13,813 bases of DNA from Actinomycetales bacterium (GTDB taxonomy: Bacteria > Actinomycetota > Actinomycetes > Actinomycetales > BWSM-131). Within the stretch, counting starts at the first letter, position 1, and each line of letters opens with the position of its first letter. The position numbers and the translations under genes are program-made. Of this stretch, positions 6,441-12,287 are shown one piece after another. The DNA is taken from positions 1 to 13,813 of the forward strand of contig JASBSH010000195.1 in assembly GCA_030149025.1 (NCBI GenBank), given 5' to 3'. The notes below the pieces were generated by a model. That model ran no database searches. It was not told the origin of the DNA and worked only from the letters and a program-made list of their open reading frames with translations.

Positions 6441-7160
6441 GGTGCGGCATTTCCGGTGGTGCCGGTCGTGGCGGTCCAGTTGCGTGCACCGGACCGAGGA
6501 AGCCGCCCGCTCCCTGAAGGCCAGGGAACGTTCCTGGGCCGCTTGCTTCTCCGGGCCGTCGGCCGCACGCTCGGCGGCGGCCTGCTCCTCCTCGCTGGAC
6601 GCGGGCTGCTCCATGGCGTCGGCCATCAACTCGGCGACGGTGGCTCGGCATGGATGCGATCGTCGTCCCGGGCGGCGACGGTGGCGTCCGCCTGCAGCTG
6701 CAGGGCCGTGGCTCGGTGCTCGGCCGCCCTGGACTGCTCCTCCTCGGCGCGTTCGCGCAACCTCATGGCCTCGCGCTCGTGGGCACCCAGCGTGCGTGGC
6801 GCCGTCCGGGCCTCCTGCCGCGCGGGACCGGCGGGTGCCCGGCCGGCGCGCTGCTGTTCCGCGTCGGCGGCGGTGAGGGGCTTGGCGATGTTCTCCAGCT
6901 CGACGCCCTCCGCCCGCACTCCCAGGAAGACCTCGCCGAAGCCGCCGAGCGCCATCACGACCGCGCCGATGAAGAAGCCGATGGCGATGACGCTCGACTG
7001 GCCGGTGGCGATCATGTTGCCGAACAGCAGCCGGCCGGTGACGCCCTCCACGCCCCTCTACGCCGGTACCCACGGCGTACAAGAAGGCGATCGCGAGGGC
7101 GCGGGTCTCCATCGGGAAGATCTCGCTGACCGTGAGGTACGCGGAGCTGGATTGCCCACC
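6435..7160 (-). pseudogene. C-terminal remnant of an MFS transporter with charged helical tail
   Basis: Reading the minus strand from about 7160, one frame gives SSSAYLTVSEIFPMETRALAIAF and YAVGTGV, typical of the last membrane segments of an MFS metabolite:H+ symporter. The text continues in a second frame with GVTGRLLFGNMIATGQSS, GFFIGAVVMALGGFGEVFLGV and ENIAKPLTAADAE, then a polar, Ala/Glu/Arg-rich, coiled-coil-like tail. Near 6640 it returns to the first frame (ELMADAMEQPASSEEEQAAAER) and stops at 6435. The first shift coincides with a 10-base tandem duplication (7045-7054 / 7055-7064, nine of ten identical). The second coincides with a 41-base unit bounded by two copies of GGCGACGGTGGC (6633-6644, 6674-6685). 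Removing 10 and 41 bases restores one continuous protein. The first ~400 residues of a normal transporter are absent upstream, so this is a dead fragment. The family assignment comes from recognition of these motifs. Confidence 0.75.
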
Positions 7161-7215
7161 CCCTGCGACGACCTGTCGTGCCCGCCCACCGCGGTGTCCA
7201 CGTCACCTTCGGCGG

Positions 7216-7252
7216 ACGTTGGACTTGCCCCCTCTGGGGGTGTGCCGAACGT
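7216..7252. promoter_or_regulatory. GC hairpin with outer arms upstream of the Tad operon
   Basis: CCCCC-TCT-GGGGG (7228-7240) can form a tight hairpin. It is flanked by a second complementary pair, ACGTT (7216-7220) and AACGT (7248-7252). No T-run follows on either strand. It lies between the transporter remnant and the Tad operon. It could be a weak terminator shielding the operon, part of a binding site, or a chance GC structure. Confidence 0.3.
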
Positions 7253-7324
7253 GGGAGCAGTCGGTCACTCAGCCTGCTCTCATGCGCCGGTTGCGGCGAT
7301 GTTGACGCTTGTCCACAGAGCCCC

Positions 7325-7354
7325 TGTCTGAAAAGGGGTCGATCGGGCTAGGGT
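7325..7354 (+). promoter_or_regulatory. Weak candidate promoter of the Tad pilus operon
   Basis: TGTCTG (7325-7330) and TAGGGT (7349-7354) are 18 bases apart and loosely resemble actinobacterial -35/-10 elements, with about 65 bases of leader before the ATPase gene. A stem CCCCT..AGGGG (7321-7337) overlaps the -35 side. An isolated TTGACG at 7302-7307 has no good -10 partner. From 7161 to 7426 I see no gene; the operon promoter should lie here but is not well defined. Confidence 0.25.
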
Positions 7355-7426
7355 GCGGCTGGCGGGCCGGGTGCACGACGGGCATCGGCGAGCGCCGCCA
7401 GGGCGGGACGAGGGGCAGGGGGTGTG

Positions 7427-8659
7427 ATGGACGCCGTCGCGATCGTCGAGGACGAGGTGCGCGAGCTGATCCGTCGTCGTGGCGTCGACCCGCATCGTGA
7501 CGCGGCCGGTATCCGCCGTCTCGTCGAGGCGGCGGTGGCCGACTACGACGACCGTTCCCTCGCCGGCACGCTGCCACCACTGGCGGACCGGGCGCGTGTG
7601 GTCAAGTCGGTGCTCGACGCCGTCGCCGGCCTCGGGCCTTTGCAGGAGTACTTCGACGACCCGGCCGTGGAGGAGATCTGGATCAACGAGCCCGGCAAGG
7701 TGTTCGTGGCACGCGACGGGCAGCCTGAGCTGACCACCACCATCCTGACGGCCGACCAGGTGCGCGACCTGGTCGAGCGGATGCTGAAGACCTCCGGGCG
7801 CCGAGTGGACCTCAGCTCCCCGTTCGTCGACGCCATGCTCACCGACGGCTCCCGCCTGCACGTGGTGATCCCGGACATCACACGCGAGCACTGGGCGGTC
7901 AACATCCGGAAGTTCGTCGTCCGCGCGGACCGGCTCGAGGACCTCGTGGCGCTCGGGACCATCACACCGGCCGCAGCCGCCTTCCTGGAGGCTTCGGTCG
8001 CGGCGGGTCTCAACGTGCTGGTGTCCGGAGGCACCCAGGCCGGCAAGACGACCATGTTGAACTGCCTGGCCGCCGCTATCCCGCCCCGCGAACGCGTCAT
8101 CACGTGCGAGGAGGTCTTCGAGCTGAAGATCCCCCTGCGGGACTGCGTGGGGCTGCAGTGCCGCCAGCCGAGCCTGGAGGGGACCGGAGAAGTGCCCTTG
8201 CGGCGTCTCGTGAAGGAGGCGCTGCGGATGCGACCCAGCCGCATCATCGTGGGCGAGGTGCGTCAGGCCGAGAGCCTGGACCTGTTGATCGCGCTGAACA
8301 GCGGTCTGCCAGGCATGGCGAGCATCCACGCCAACAGCGCGCGTGAGGCCATCACGAAGATGTGCACCCTGCCGCTGCTTGCCGGTGAGAACGTCGGGTC
8401 CCGCTTCGTGGTGCCGACGGTGGCCGCGAGCGTCGACCTGGTCGTTCACATCGCGCTGGAGGGCAACGGACGCCGGCGGGTTCGTGAGATCGTGGCCGTA
8501 CCAGGACGTGTCGAGCAGGACGTCGTCGAGACCGCTGACGTCTTCACCACGCGCGGCGGTCACCTCGTACGCGCCGACGGCTACCCGCCGCATCTGGACC
8601 GGTTCGAGCGGATCGGCGTGGACGTCGCGGCGCTGCTCTCAGGCGCCGGAGGTAGCTGA
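7427..8659 (+). CDS. cpaF: Tad/Flp pilus assembly ATPase (CpaF/TadA family)
   Basis: This 410-residue secretion ATPase would power pilus assembly at the cytoplasmic face of the membrane as a hexamer. After an N-terminal helical domain come the pre-motor region GLGPLQEYFDDPAVEEIWINEPG (69-90), DGSRLHVVIPD (140-150) and Walker A GGTQAGKTT (201-209). Then follow the acidic segment ITCEEVFEL (225-233), Walker B-like RIIVGEVR (272-279) and the His box GMASIHANSA (296-305). All nucleotide-binding elements look intact. The length is that of actinobacterial Tad ATPases. I start at the ATG at 7427, because AGGGGG (7417-7422) is four bases upstream; the GTG immediately before it (7424) would be one base from that motif. 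It opens an operon whose next gene, tadB, starts two bases after its stop. The same family also drives type IV secretion, but the following genes fix the Tad assignment. Confidence 0.93.
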   Translation: MDAVAIVEDEVRELIRRRGVDPHRDAAGIRRLVEAAVADYDDRSLAGTLPPLADRARVVKSVLDAVAGLGPLQEYFDDPAVEEIWINEPGKVFVARDGQPELTTTILTADQVRDLVERMLKTSGRRVDLSSPFVDAMLTDGSRLHVVIPDITREHWAVNIRKFVVRADRLEDLVALGTITPAAAAFLEASVAAGLNVLVSGGTQAGKTTMLNCLAAAIPPRERVITCEEVFELKIPLRDCVGLQCRQPSLEGTGEVPLRRLVKEALRMRPSRIIVGEVRQAESLDLLIALNSGLPGMASIHANSAREAITKMCTLPLLAGENVGSRFVVPTVAASVDLVVHIALEGNGRRRVREIVAVPGRVEQDVVETADVFTTRGGHLVRADGYPPHLDRFERIGVDVAALLSGAGGS

Positions 8660-8660
8660 C

Positions 8661-9524
8661 GTGGGGGTGGCGCTGGGGCTGCTGCTCGGTGTGGGGCTGT
8701 TCTGCATCTGGTGGTCGTGCTGGGTCACGCCGCCAGCGCCGGAACGTCGTCGATCCGTCGGGGTAGCTGATCGACTGCGCGACGAGCTGACGCAGGCGGG
8801 GATGCCGACAATGACGCCCCGCGCTCTTCTCGGGGCCTCCTGCGCGTCAGCGTTGGTCGCCGGTCTCGTCGTGGTGGTCGTGTCGCAGTCGCCGCCGATC
8901 GCCGTCTCCTTCGCGGTCATGGCCGGCTGGGCACCAGTCGCCCTGGTGCGGATGCGCGCCCGGCGCCGTCGGATCGCTGTGAGGGACCTCTGGCCCGAGG
9001 CGGTGGACCACCTCACCTCGGGTATCCGAGCCGGTCTGTCCCTGCCGGAAGCTCTGGCACAGCTCGGCACCCGGGGACCGGCGCCACTGCGGCCGGCCTT
9101 CGCGGCCTTCGGTGAGGACTACCGGGCGACGGGGAGGTTCTCGCAGTCGCTCGAGCTGTTGAAGGATCGTTTGGCCGACCCCGTTGCGGACCGCATCATC
9201 GAGGCTCTTCGTCTGACCCGGGAGGTGGGCGGCAGCGATCTCGGCATGATGCTGCGCACGCTCTCGGCCTTCCTGCGTGAGGACGCCCGCACCAGGTCCG
9301 AGCTGGAGGGTCGCCAGAGCTGGACGGTGAACGCCGCCCGGCTCGCCGTCGCGGCGCCGTGGATCGTCCTCGGTCTGCTGGCCACCCGGCCGGAGGCCGT
9401 GTCTGCGTACAACCGGCCCGCGGGTGTGCTGGTGCTGGCCGTCGGTGCCGCGGGTTCTGTGCTCGCGTACCGGATCATGCTGCGGATCGGCCGGCTGCCG
9501 GACGAGGAGCGGGTGCTGAGATGA
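8661..9524 (+). CDS. tadB: Tad pilus inner-membrane platform protein TadB
   Basis: This 287-residue membrane protein belongs to the type II secretion F (GspF-like) family and would form the platform on which the ATPase acts. A hydrophobic N-terminal helix (ALGLLLGVGLFCIWW, 4-18) is followed by a membrane pair near 56-96. The cytosolic T2SSF domain (LWPEAVDHLTSGIRAGLSLPEAL, 110-132, to LREDARTRSELEGRQSW, 205-221) comes next, and two C-terminal membrane segments lie at about 226-241 and 254-270. The GTG start at 8661 lies two bases after the cpaF stop and has GGAGGT seven bases upstream, inside the end of cpaF. The reading frame stays open upstream through cpaF, but nothing there looks like TadB. 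The stop shares ATGA with tadC. Confidence 0.9.
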   Translation: MGVALGLLLGVGLFCIWWSCWVTPPAPERRRSVGVADRLRDELTQAGMPTMTPRALLGASCASALVAGLVVVVVSQSPPIAVSFAVMAGWAPVALVRMRARRRRIAVRDLWPEAVDHLTSGIRAGLSLPEALAQLGTRGPAPLRPAFAAFGEDYRATGRFSQSLELLKDRLADPVADRIIEALRLTREVGGSDLGMMLRTLSAFLREDARTRSELEGRQSWTVNAARLAVAAPWIVLGLLATRPEAVSAYNRPAGVLVLAVGAAGSVLAYRIMLRIGRLPDEERVLR

Positions 9525-10471
9525 GCGCGCTCTCCGCGAGCCCGCTGGTAGGGGCGGGGCTCGGGCTGATGCTTGGGCTCGGCCTGTGGCTGACGTTCGT
9601 GCGCCTGCCGGCCATGAGGCGACCAACCCTGGACGACAGGTTGGCGCCCTACGTGCGTGACGCCGTCCCCGCTTCCCGTCTCTTGACCGAAAGCACCCGC
9701 GCCAGAGGCCCTTTCGGTGTCCTCGAACGTCTCCTCGCCCCCGTCATGTCTGACGCCGTGCGATGGGTGGAGCGGCTGACCGGAGGCCCTGGGACGCTGC
9801 GCCGGCGACTGGAGCAGCTCGGACGGGGAACGACGATCGAGCAGTTCCGGGCCGAGCAGGTTGTCTGGGGTGTGCTGGGTCTCGGGGCCGGGTTGGTGCT
9901 GGCCCTGCTGACCGCCGTGGGTCGGGGTCTGTCGCTCGTGCCGATGGTGGGTCTCGTGCTGGTGGGTGGGCTTCTGGGCGTGGTCGCGCGCGACCACATG
10001 CTCACGCGTGCGGTGAGACGCCGGGAGCAGCGGATGCTGGCCGAGTTCCCCACGGTCGCAGAGCTTCTGGCGTTGTCCGTCAGTGCTGGTGAGGGCGCGG
10101 TCGGCGCGCTCGAGCGCGTGGCGAGGACGTGCCAGGGCGAGCTCTCACTGGAGCTGCGCAGGACGTTGGCCGACGCTCGTGCCGGTGCATCGCTGGTGCA
10201 GGCGCTCGAGGGTCTCGCGGCGCGGACCAGCCTGACCAGCCTGGCCCGGTTCGTGGACGGCGTCGCCGTCGCCGTCGAAAGAGGCACGCCACTGGCGGAG
10301 GTGCTCCGCGCGCAGGCGCAGGACGTGCGGGACATCGGGCGGCGGCAGCTGATGGAGACGGGCGGCAAGAAGGAGATCGCGATGATGATCCCGGTCGTGT
10401 TCCTGGTGCTGCCGGTGACGGTGATCTTCGCGGTCTACCCCGGGATCGCCGTCCTGAGACTCAGCCTCTGA
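9521..10471 (+). CDS. tadC: Tad pilus inner-membrane platform protein TadC
   Basis: This 316-residue protein is the second GspF-like platform protein and the expected partner of TadB. It has an N-terminal membrane helix (8-26) and a Gly/Leu/Val-rich membrane pair (about 115-156). The T2SSF domain runs from EFPTVAELLALSVSAGEG (175-192) to the conserved region AQDVRDIGRRQLMETGGKKE (266-285). A final hydrophobic segment, IAMMIPVVFLVLPVTVIFAV (286-305), closes the protein. The ATG at 9521 overlaps the tadB stop by four bases (ATGA), so the two are probably translationally coupled. Its stop lies inside a small inverted repeat (10462-10476), after which a 77-base gap precedes the pilin-like gene. 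Confidence 0.9.
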   Translation: MSALSASPLVGAGLGLMLGLGLWLTFVRLPAMRRPTLDDRLAPYVRDAVPASRLLTESTRARGPFGVLERLLAPVMSDAVRWVERLTGGPGTLRRRLEQLGRGTTIEQFRAEQVVWGVLGLGAGLVLALLTAVGRGLSLVPMVGLVLVGGLLGVVARDHMLTRAVRRREQRMLAEFPTVAELLALSVSAGEGAVGALERVARTCQGELSLELRRTLADARAGASLVQALEGLAARTSLTSLARFVDGVAVAVERGTPLAEVLRAQAQDVRDIGRRQLMETGGKKEIAMMIPVVFLVLPVTVIFAVYPGIAVLRLSL

Positions 10472-10530
10472 GGCTGGCACCCAACGACGAGCCCAACAAC
10501 GACGAAGCTCAACAATCCGACGAAGCTCAA
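10462..10530 (+). repeat. Stem-loop and repeated 13-mers between tadC and the pilin-like gene
   Basis: CAGCC-TCTGA-GGCTG (10462-10476) can fold across the tadC stop. It is followed by two perfect copies of CGACGAAGCTCAA (10500-10512 and 10518-10530, period 18) and a degenerate third copy beginning at 10485 (CGACGAGCCC). This is the only real gap in the operon. It could set a different expression level or RNA stability for the downstream pilin-like gene. The repeats stay open in the frame of the pilin-like gene, but no start codon is available there. Confidence 0.5.
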
Positions 10531-10548
10531 GGAACCGGAGGAGAGACG

Positions 10549-10734
10549 ATGACAGGTGGACGGGCGAGGACGGGCGTGCTGGCACGGCTCCGGCACGACG
10601 ACCGTGGGGACGTGCCGGGTTGGGTCCTCGTCACGCTGATGACGGCCGGCCTGGTGATCGGCATCTGGGCGCTGGCGGGAGAGGCGCTGCAGAACGTCTT
10701 CACGGAGGCCATGAACCGGGTGCTCAGCAACTGA
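10549..10734 (+). CDS. Small membrane peptide in the Flp-pilin position
   Basis: This 61-residue protein has a positively charged, Arg-rich N terminus (MTGGRARTGVLARLRHDDRG), one hydrophobic helix (WVLVTLMTAGLVIGIWALAG, 25-44) and a short polar tail. Size and position between tadC and tadE are those of the Flp-type pilin in actinobacterial Tad clusters. A prepilin cleavage site could be Gly20-Asp21. The Glu at +5 and Tyr at +6 of canonical Flp pilins are missing, since the residues after Gly20 read DVPGWV. It may be a divergent pilin or an accessory membrane peptide. The ATG at 10549 has a strong GGAGGAG (10537-10543) five bases upstream, the best ribosome binding site in the operon, in keeping with a protein needed in bulk. 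The TadE-like gene follows after eight bases. Confidence 0.8.
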   Translation: MTGGRARTGVLARLRHDDRGDVPGWVLVTLMTAGLVIGIWALAGEALQNVFTEAMNRVLSN

Positions 10735-10742
10735 GAAGCCTG

Positions 10743-11120
10743 GTGCCTCGCAACGACTCCGGCGCGGCGATCGTCGACTTCGTCCTCGTCGGCGCGCTGC
10801 TCACCCTGGTCTTCGTGGGGATCGTCCAGCTTGGCCTCGTCCTGCACGTGCGCAACACGCTGATCGATGCTGCGGCCGAGGGTGCTCGGTACGCCGCCTT
10901 CGCCGACCGGACCCCTGACGACGGCGCCGCCCGGGCACGGGACCTCATTCGCGCGTCCCTGTCGCCACGCTTCGCGGAGAACGTGCGGGCCGGTAACGCT
11001 GACTTCGACGGTGTCCGCACCGTGGAGGTCACGGTCAGCGCGCCCCTGCCGGTGATAGGCCTGCTCGGACCCTCGGGGTTCCTCACCGTGAGGGGGCACG
11101 GGGTGGAGGAGCCGCCGTGA
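10743..11120 (+). CDS. tadE: TadE-like pseudopilin
   Basis: This 125-residue protein has a short N terminus, a prepilin-like site and a hydrophobic helix (NDSGAAIVDFVLVGALL, 4-20), typical of TadE pseudopilins. Gly7 would be at the cleavage point, and +5 is Asp rather than Glu. After the helix comes the family pattern VRNTLIDAAAEGARYAAF (37-53), then an extracytoplasmic domain ending in VRGHGVEEPP. I choose the GTG at 10743, eight bases past the upstream stop, with GAGAAG (10733-10738) four bases before it. The frame is open further upstream but only across the pilin gene. Its TGA overlaps the GTG of the next gene. TadE-like proteins are processed and exported with the pilus; their exact role is poorly defined. 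Confidence 0.83.
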   Translation: MPRNDSGAAIVDFVLVGALLTLVFVGIVQLGLVLHVRNTLIDAAAEGARYAAFADRTPDDGAARARDLIRASLSPRFAENVRAGNADFDGVRTVEVTVSAPLPVIGLLGPSGFLTVRGHGVEEPP

Positions 11121-11590
11121 CGGGCGTCCTCGCGTCGGTTAGGCGCCGCATCCGGTTGGCCGGGACGAAGGACGACGGTAGCGCGGTCGTCGAGTTCGTC
11201 ACCCTCGGAGTGCTGCTCCTCGTTCCGGTGATCTACCTGGTGGTCACGCTCGGCCGGGTGCAGGCCGCCGTGTTCGCTGCCGAAGGGGCTGCTCGTGAGG
11301 CCGCCCGCGCGTTCGTCGTCGCCGCGGAGGAGGAGCAGGGTGCGGCGCGCGCGGTGGCCGTCGTCCGGGTCGCCTTGCTCGACCAGGGGTTCGACGACGT
11401 CGATCCCGGCCGGGCGATCGAGGTCGAGTGCGAGACCCAGCCGTGCCTGCAGCCCGAGAACCGCGTTCGGGTGCGGGTGACCGTCGACGTCGTGCTGCCC
11501 GGGGTGCCGGCCTTCGTCGACGCAGTGATCCCTGCCCGGGTGCCGGTGAGCGCTGAGTCGGTGGCGGTCGTCGACAGGTTCGGGGGATGA
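11117..11590 (+). CDS. Second TadE/TadF-like pseudopilin
   Basis: This 157-residue protein resembles TadE/TadF family members: a basic N terminus (SVRRRIRLAG), then KDDGSAVVEFVTLGVLLLVPVI (18-39). Cleavage after Gly21 would put Glu at +5 and Phe at +6, the most canonical prepilin site in the operon. The helix is followed by AAVFAAEGAAREAARAFVVA, the typical start of the external domain. Two cysteines in VECETQPC could form a disulfide. The GTG start at 11117 overlaps the upstream stop (GTGA) and has GGAGGAG (11105-11111) five bases before it. It ends in an ATGA overlap with the TadG-like gene. Confidence 0.83.
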   Translation: MTGVLASVRRRIRLAGTKDDGSAVVEFVTLGVLLLVPVIYLVVTLGRVQAAVFAAEGAAREAARAFVVAAEEEQGAARAVAVVRVALLDQGFDDVDPGRAIEVECETQPCLQPENRVRVRVTVDVVLPGVPAFVDAVIPARVPVSAESVAVVDRFGG

Positions 11591-12084
11591 GGCGCTGGTT
11601 GGCCGGGCGGTGCAGGCTGGCGGCGCGGCACCGTGCACGACGCGGTGACGACGACGGTCAGGTTCTGCTGCTGGTCATCGCCTACGCCGCGCTCGCTCTG
11701 GTCCTCGTCACGGTGGTGGTGGGAGCGTCGGCCGTCTACCTCGAACGGAAGAGGTTGCTGGCGGTCGCCGACGCCGCAGCGCTGGACGCCGCGGACGCGC
11801 TGGACACGGCTGCTCTGTACGAGCGGGGCGCAGGCCCGGGCGGTGTGCCGCTCACTGATGCGTCCGTGCGCCGCAGCGTCGAGGACTACGTCAGGTCGGT
11901 GAACGCACCCGGCCGGTTCTACTCCTTCGCCATCGGTGTACCCACCGGCACACCCGACGGCCGCACCGCCGAGGTCACCCTCGTTGCCACGGCCCGGATC
12001 CCGCTCGTGTCGTACGTGCTTGCCGACTTCTCCGATGGCATTCCGCTACGGGTCACCGCGCGGGCTCGCACCGACCTCGGCTGA
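11587..12084 (+). CDS. TadG-like (TadE/TadG family) pilus-associated membrane protein
   Basis: This 165-residue protein has a strongly basic N terminus and DDDGQVLLLVIAYAALALVLVTVVV (21-45), a membrane helix like that of TadG-like proteins. It is followed by YLERKRLLAVADAAALDAADAL, the usual downstream pattern. The rest is an external domain with alternating beta-type residues. There is no Glu at +5 after Gly24, so processing by a prepilin peptidase is doubtful. It is much shorter than proteobacterial TadG and has no von Willebrand domain, as is common in actinobacteria. The ATG at 11587 overlaps the previous stop (ATGA). It is the last gene of the Tad operon and faces the convergent ABC1-kinase gene. 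Confidence 0.82.
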   Translation: MRRWLAGRCRLAARHRARRGDDDGQVLLLVIAYAALALVLVTVVVGASAVYLERKRLLAVADAAALDAADALDTAALYERGAGPGGVPLTDASVRRSVEDYVRSVNAPGRFYSFAIGVPTGTPDGRTAEVTLVATARIPLVSYVLADFSDGIPLRVTARARTDLG

Positions 12085-12128
12085 CGCCCGTTCGGGCTCG
12101 GCGACCCGAATGGACGCGCCTACCGCCC

Positions 12129-12201
12129 ATCTTGTGCGACGTTCTGCAGCGCCTGGGAGCGGCCGTGAGCACGAGGCCGTCTGCACAACGTCGCTCAAGA
12201 T
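12129..12201. terminator. Long imperfect hairpin between converging genes
   Basis: The 21-base arms at 12129-12149 and 12181-12201 are complementary at 19 of 21 positions (left arm starts ATCTTGTGCGACG). Inside the 31-base loop a second stem pairs CGGCC (12160-12164) with GGCCG (12175-12179). The left arm begins 45 bases after the TadG-like stop, and the right arm ends 87 bases before the ABC1-kinase stop. Position suggests a bidirectional terminator, but there is no T-tract. The shape also fits a dispersed intergenic repeat element. Confidence 0.55.
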
Positions 12202-12213
12202 TTCGCGGTCAGC

Positions 12214-12270
12214 CGTGCGGAACTGCATGATCGCCAAAGGTGGCGGGCCCGCGTGCGGAACTGCATGATC
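12214..12270 (+). repeat. Two copies of a 19-base direct repeat
   Basis: CGTGCGGAACTGCATGATC occurs at 12214-12232 and again at 12252-12270, 38 bases apart, with no mismatch. The second copy runs into a perfect palindrome, TCACGCGTGA (12269-12278). The repeats lie wholly in the non-coding gap next to the long hairpin and end 18 bases before the ABC1-kinase stop. Exact repetition in non-coding DNA suggests a dispersed intergenic repeat or binding site. Confidence 0.8.
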
Positions 12271-12287
12271 ACGCGTGAGGGATGGTG

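Noticed and set aside
6456..7331. 291-codon plus-strand open frame across the transporter remnant
   Set aside because: The minus strand shows clear, though frameshifted, transporter motifs. The plus product looks like non-coding translation and has no convincing start.
7280..8593. 437-codon open frame on the minus strand opposite cpaF
   Set aside because: The plus strand has intact Walker A, Walker B and His boxes. The minus product has no motif and an Arg/His/Gln-rich composition.
12085..12287. CRISPR array or attachment site suggested by the 19-base repeats
   Set aside because: There are only two copies with a single 19-base spacer and no cas, integrase or tRNA gene nearby, so a dispersed intergenic repeat is the simpler reading.
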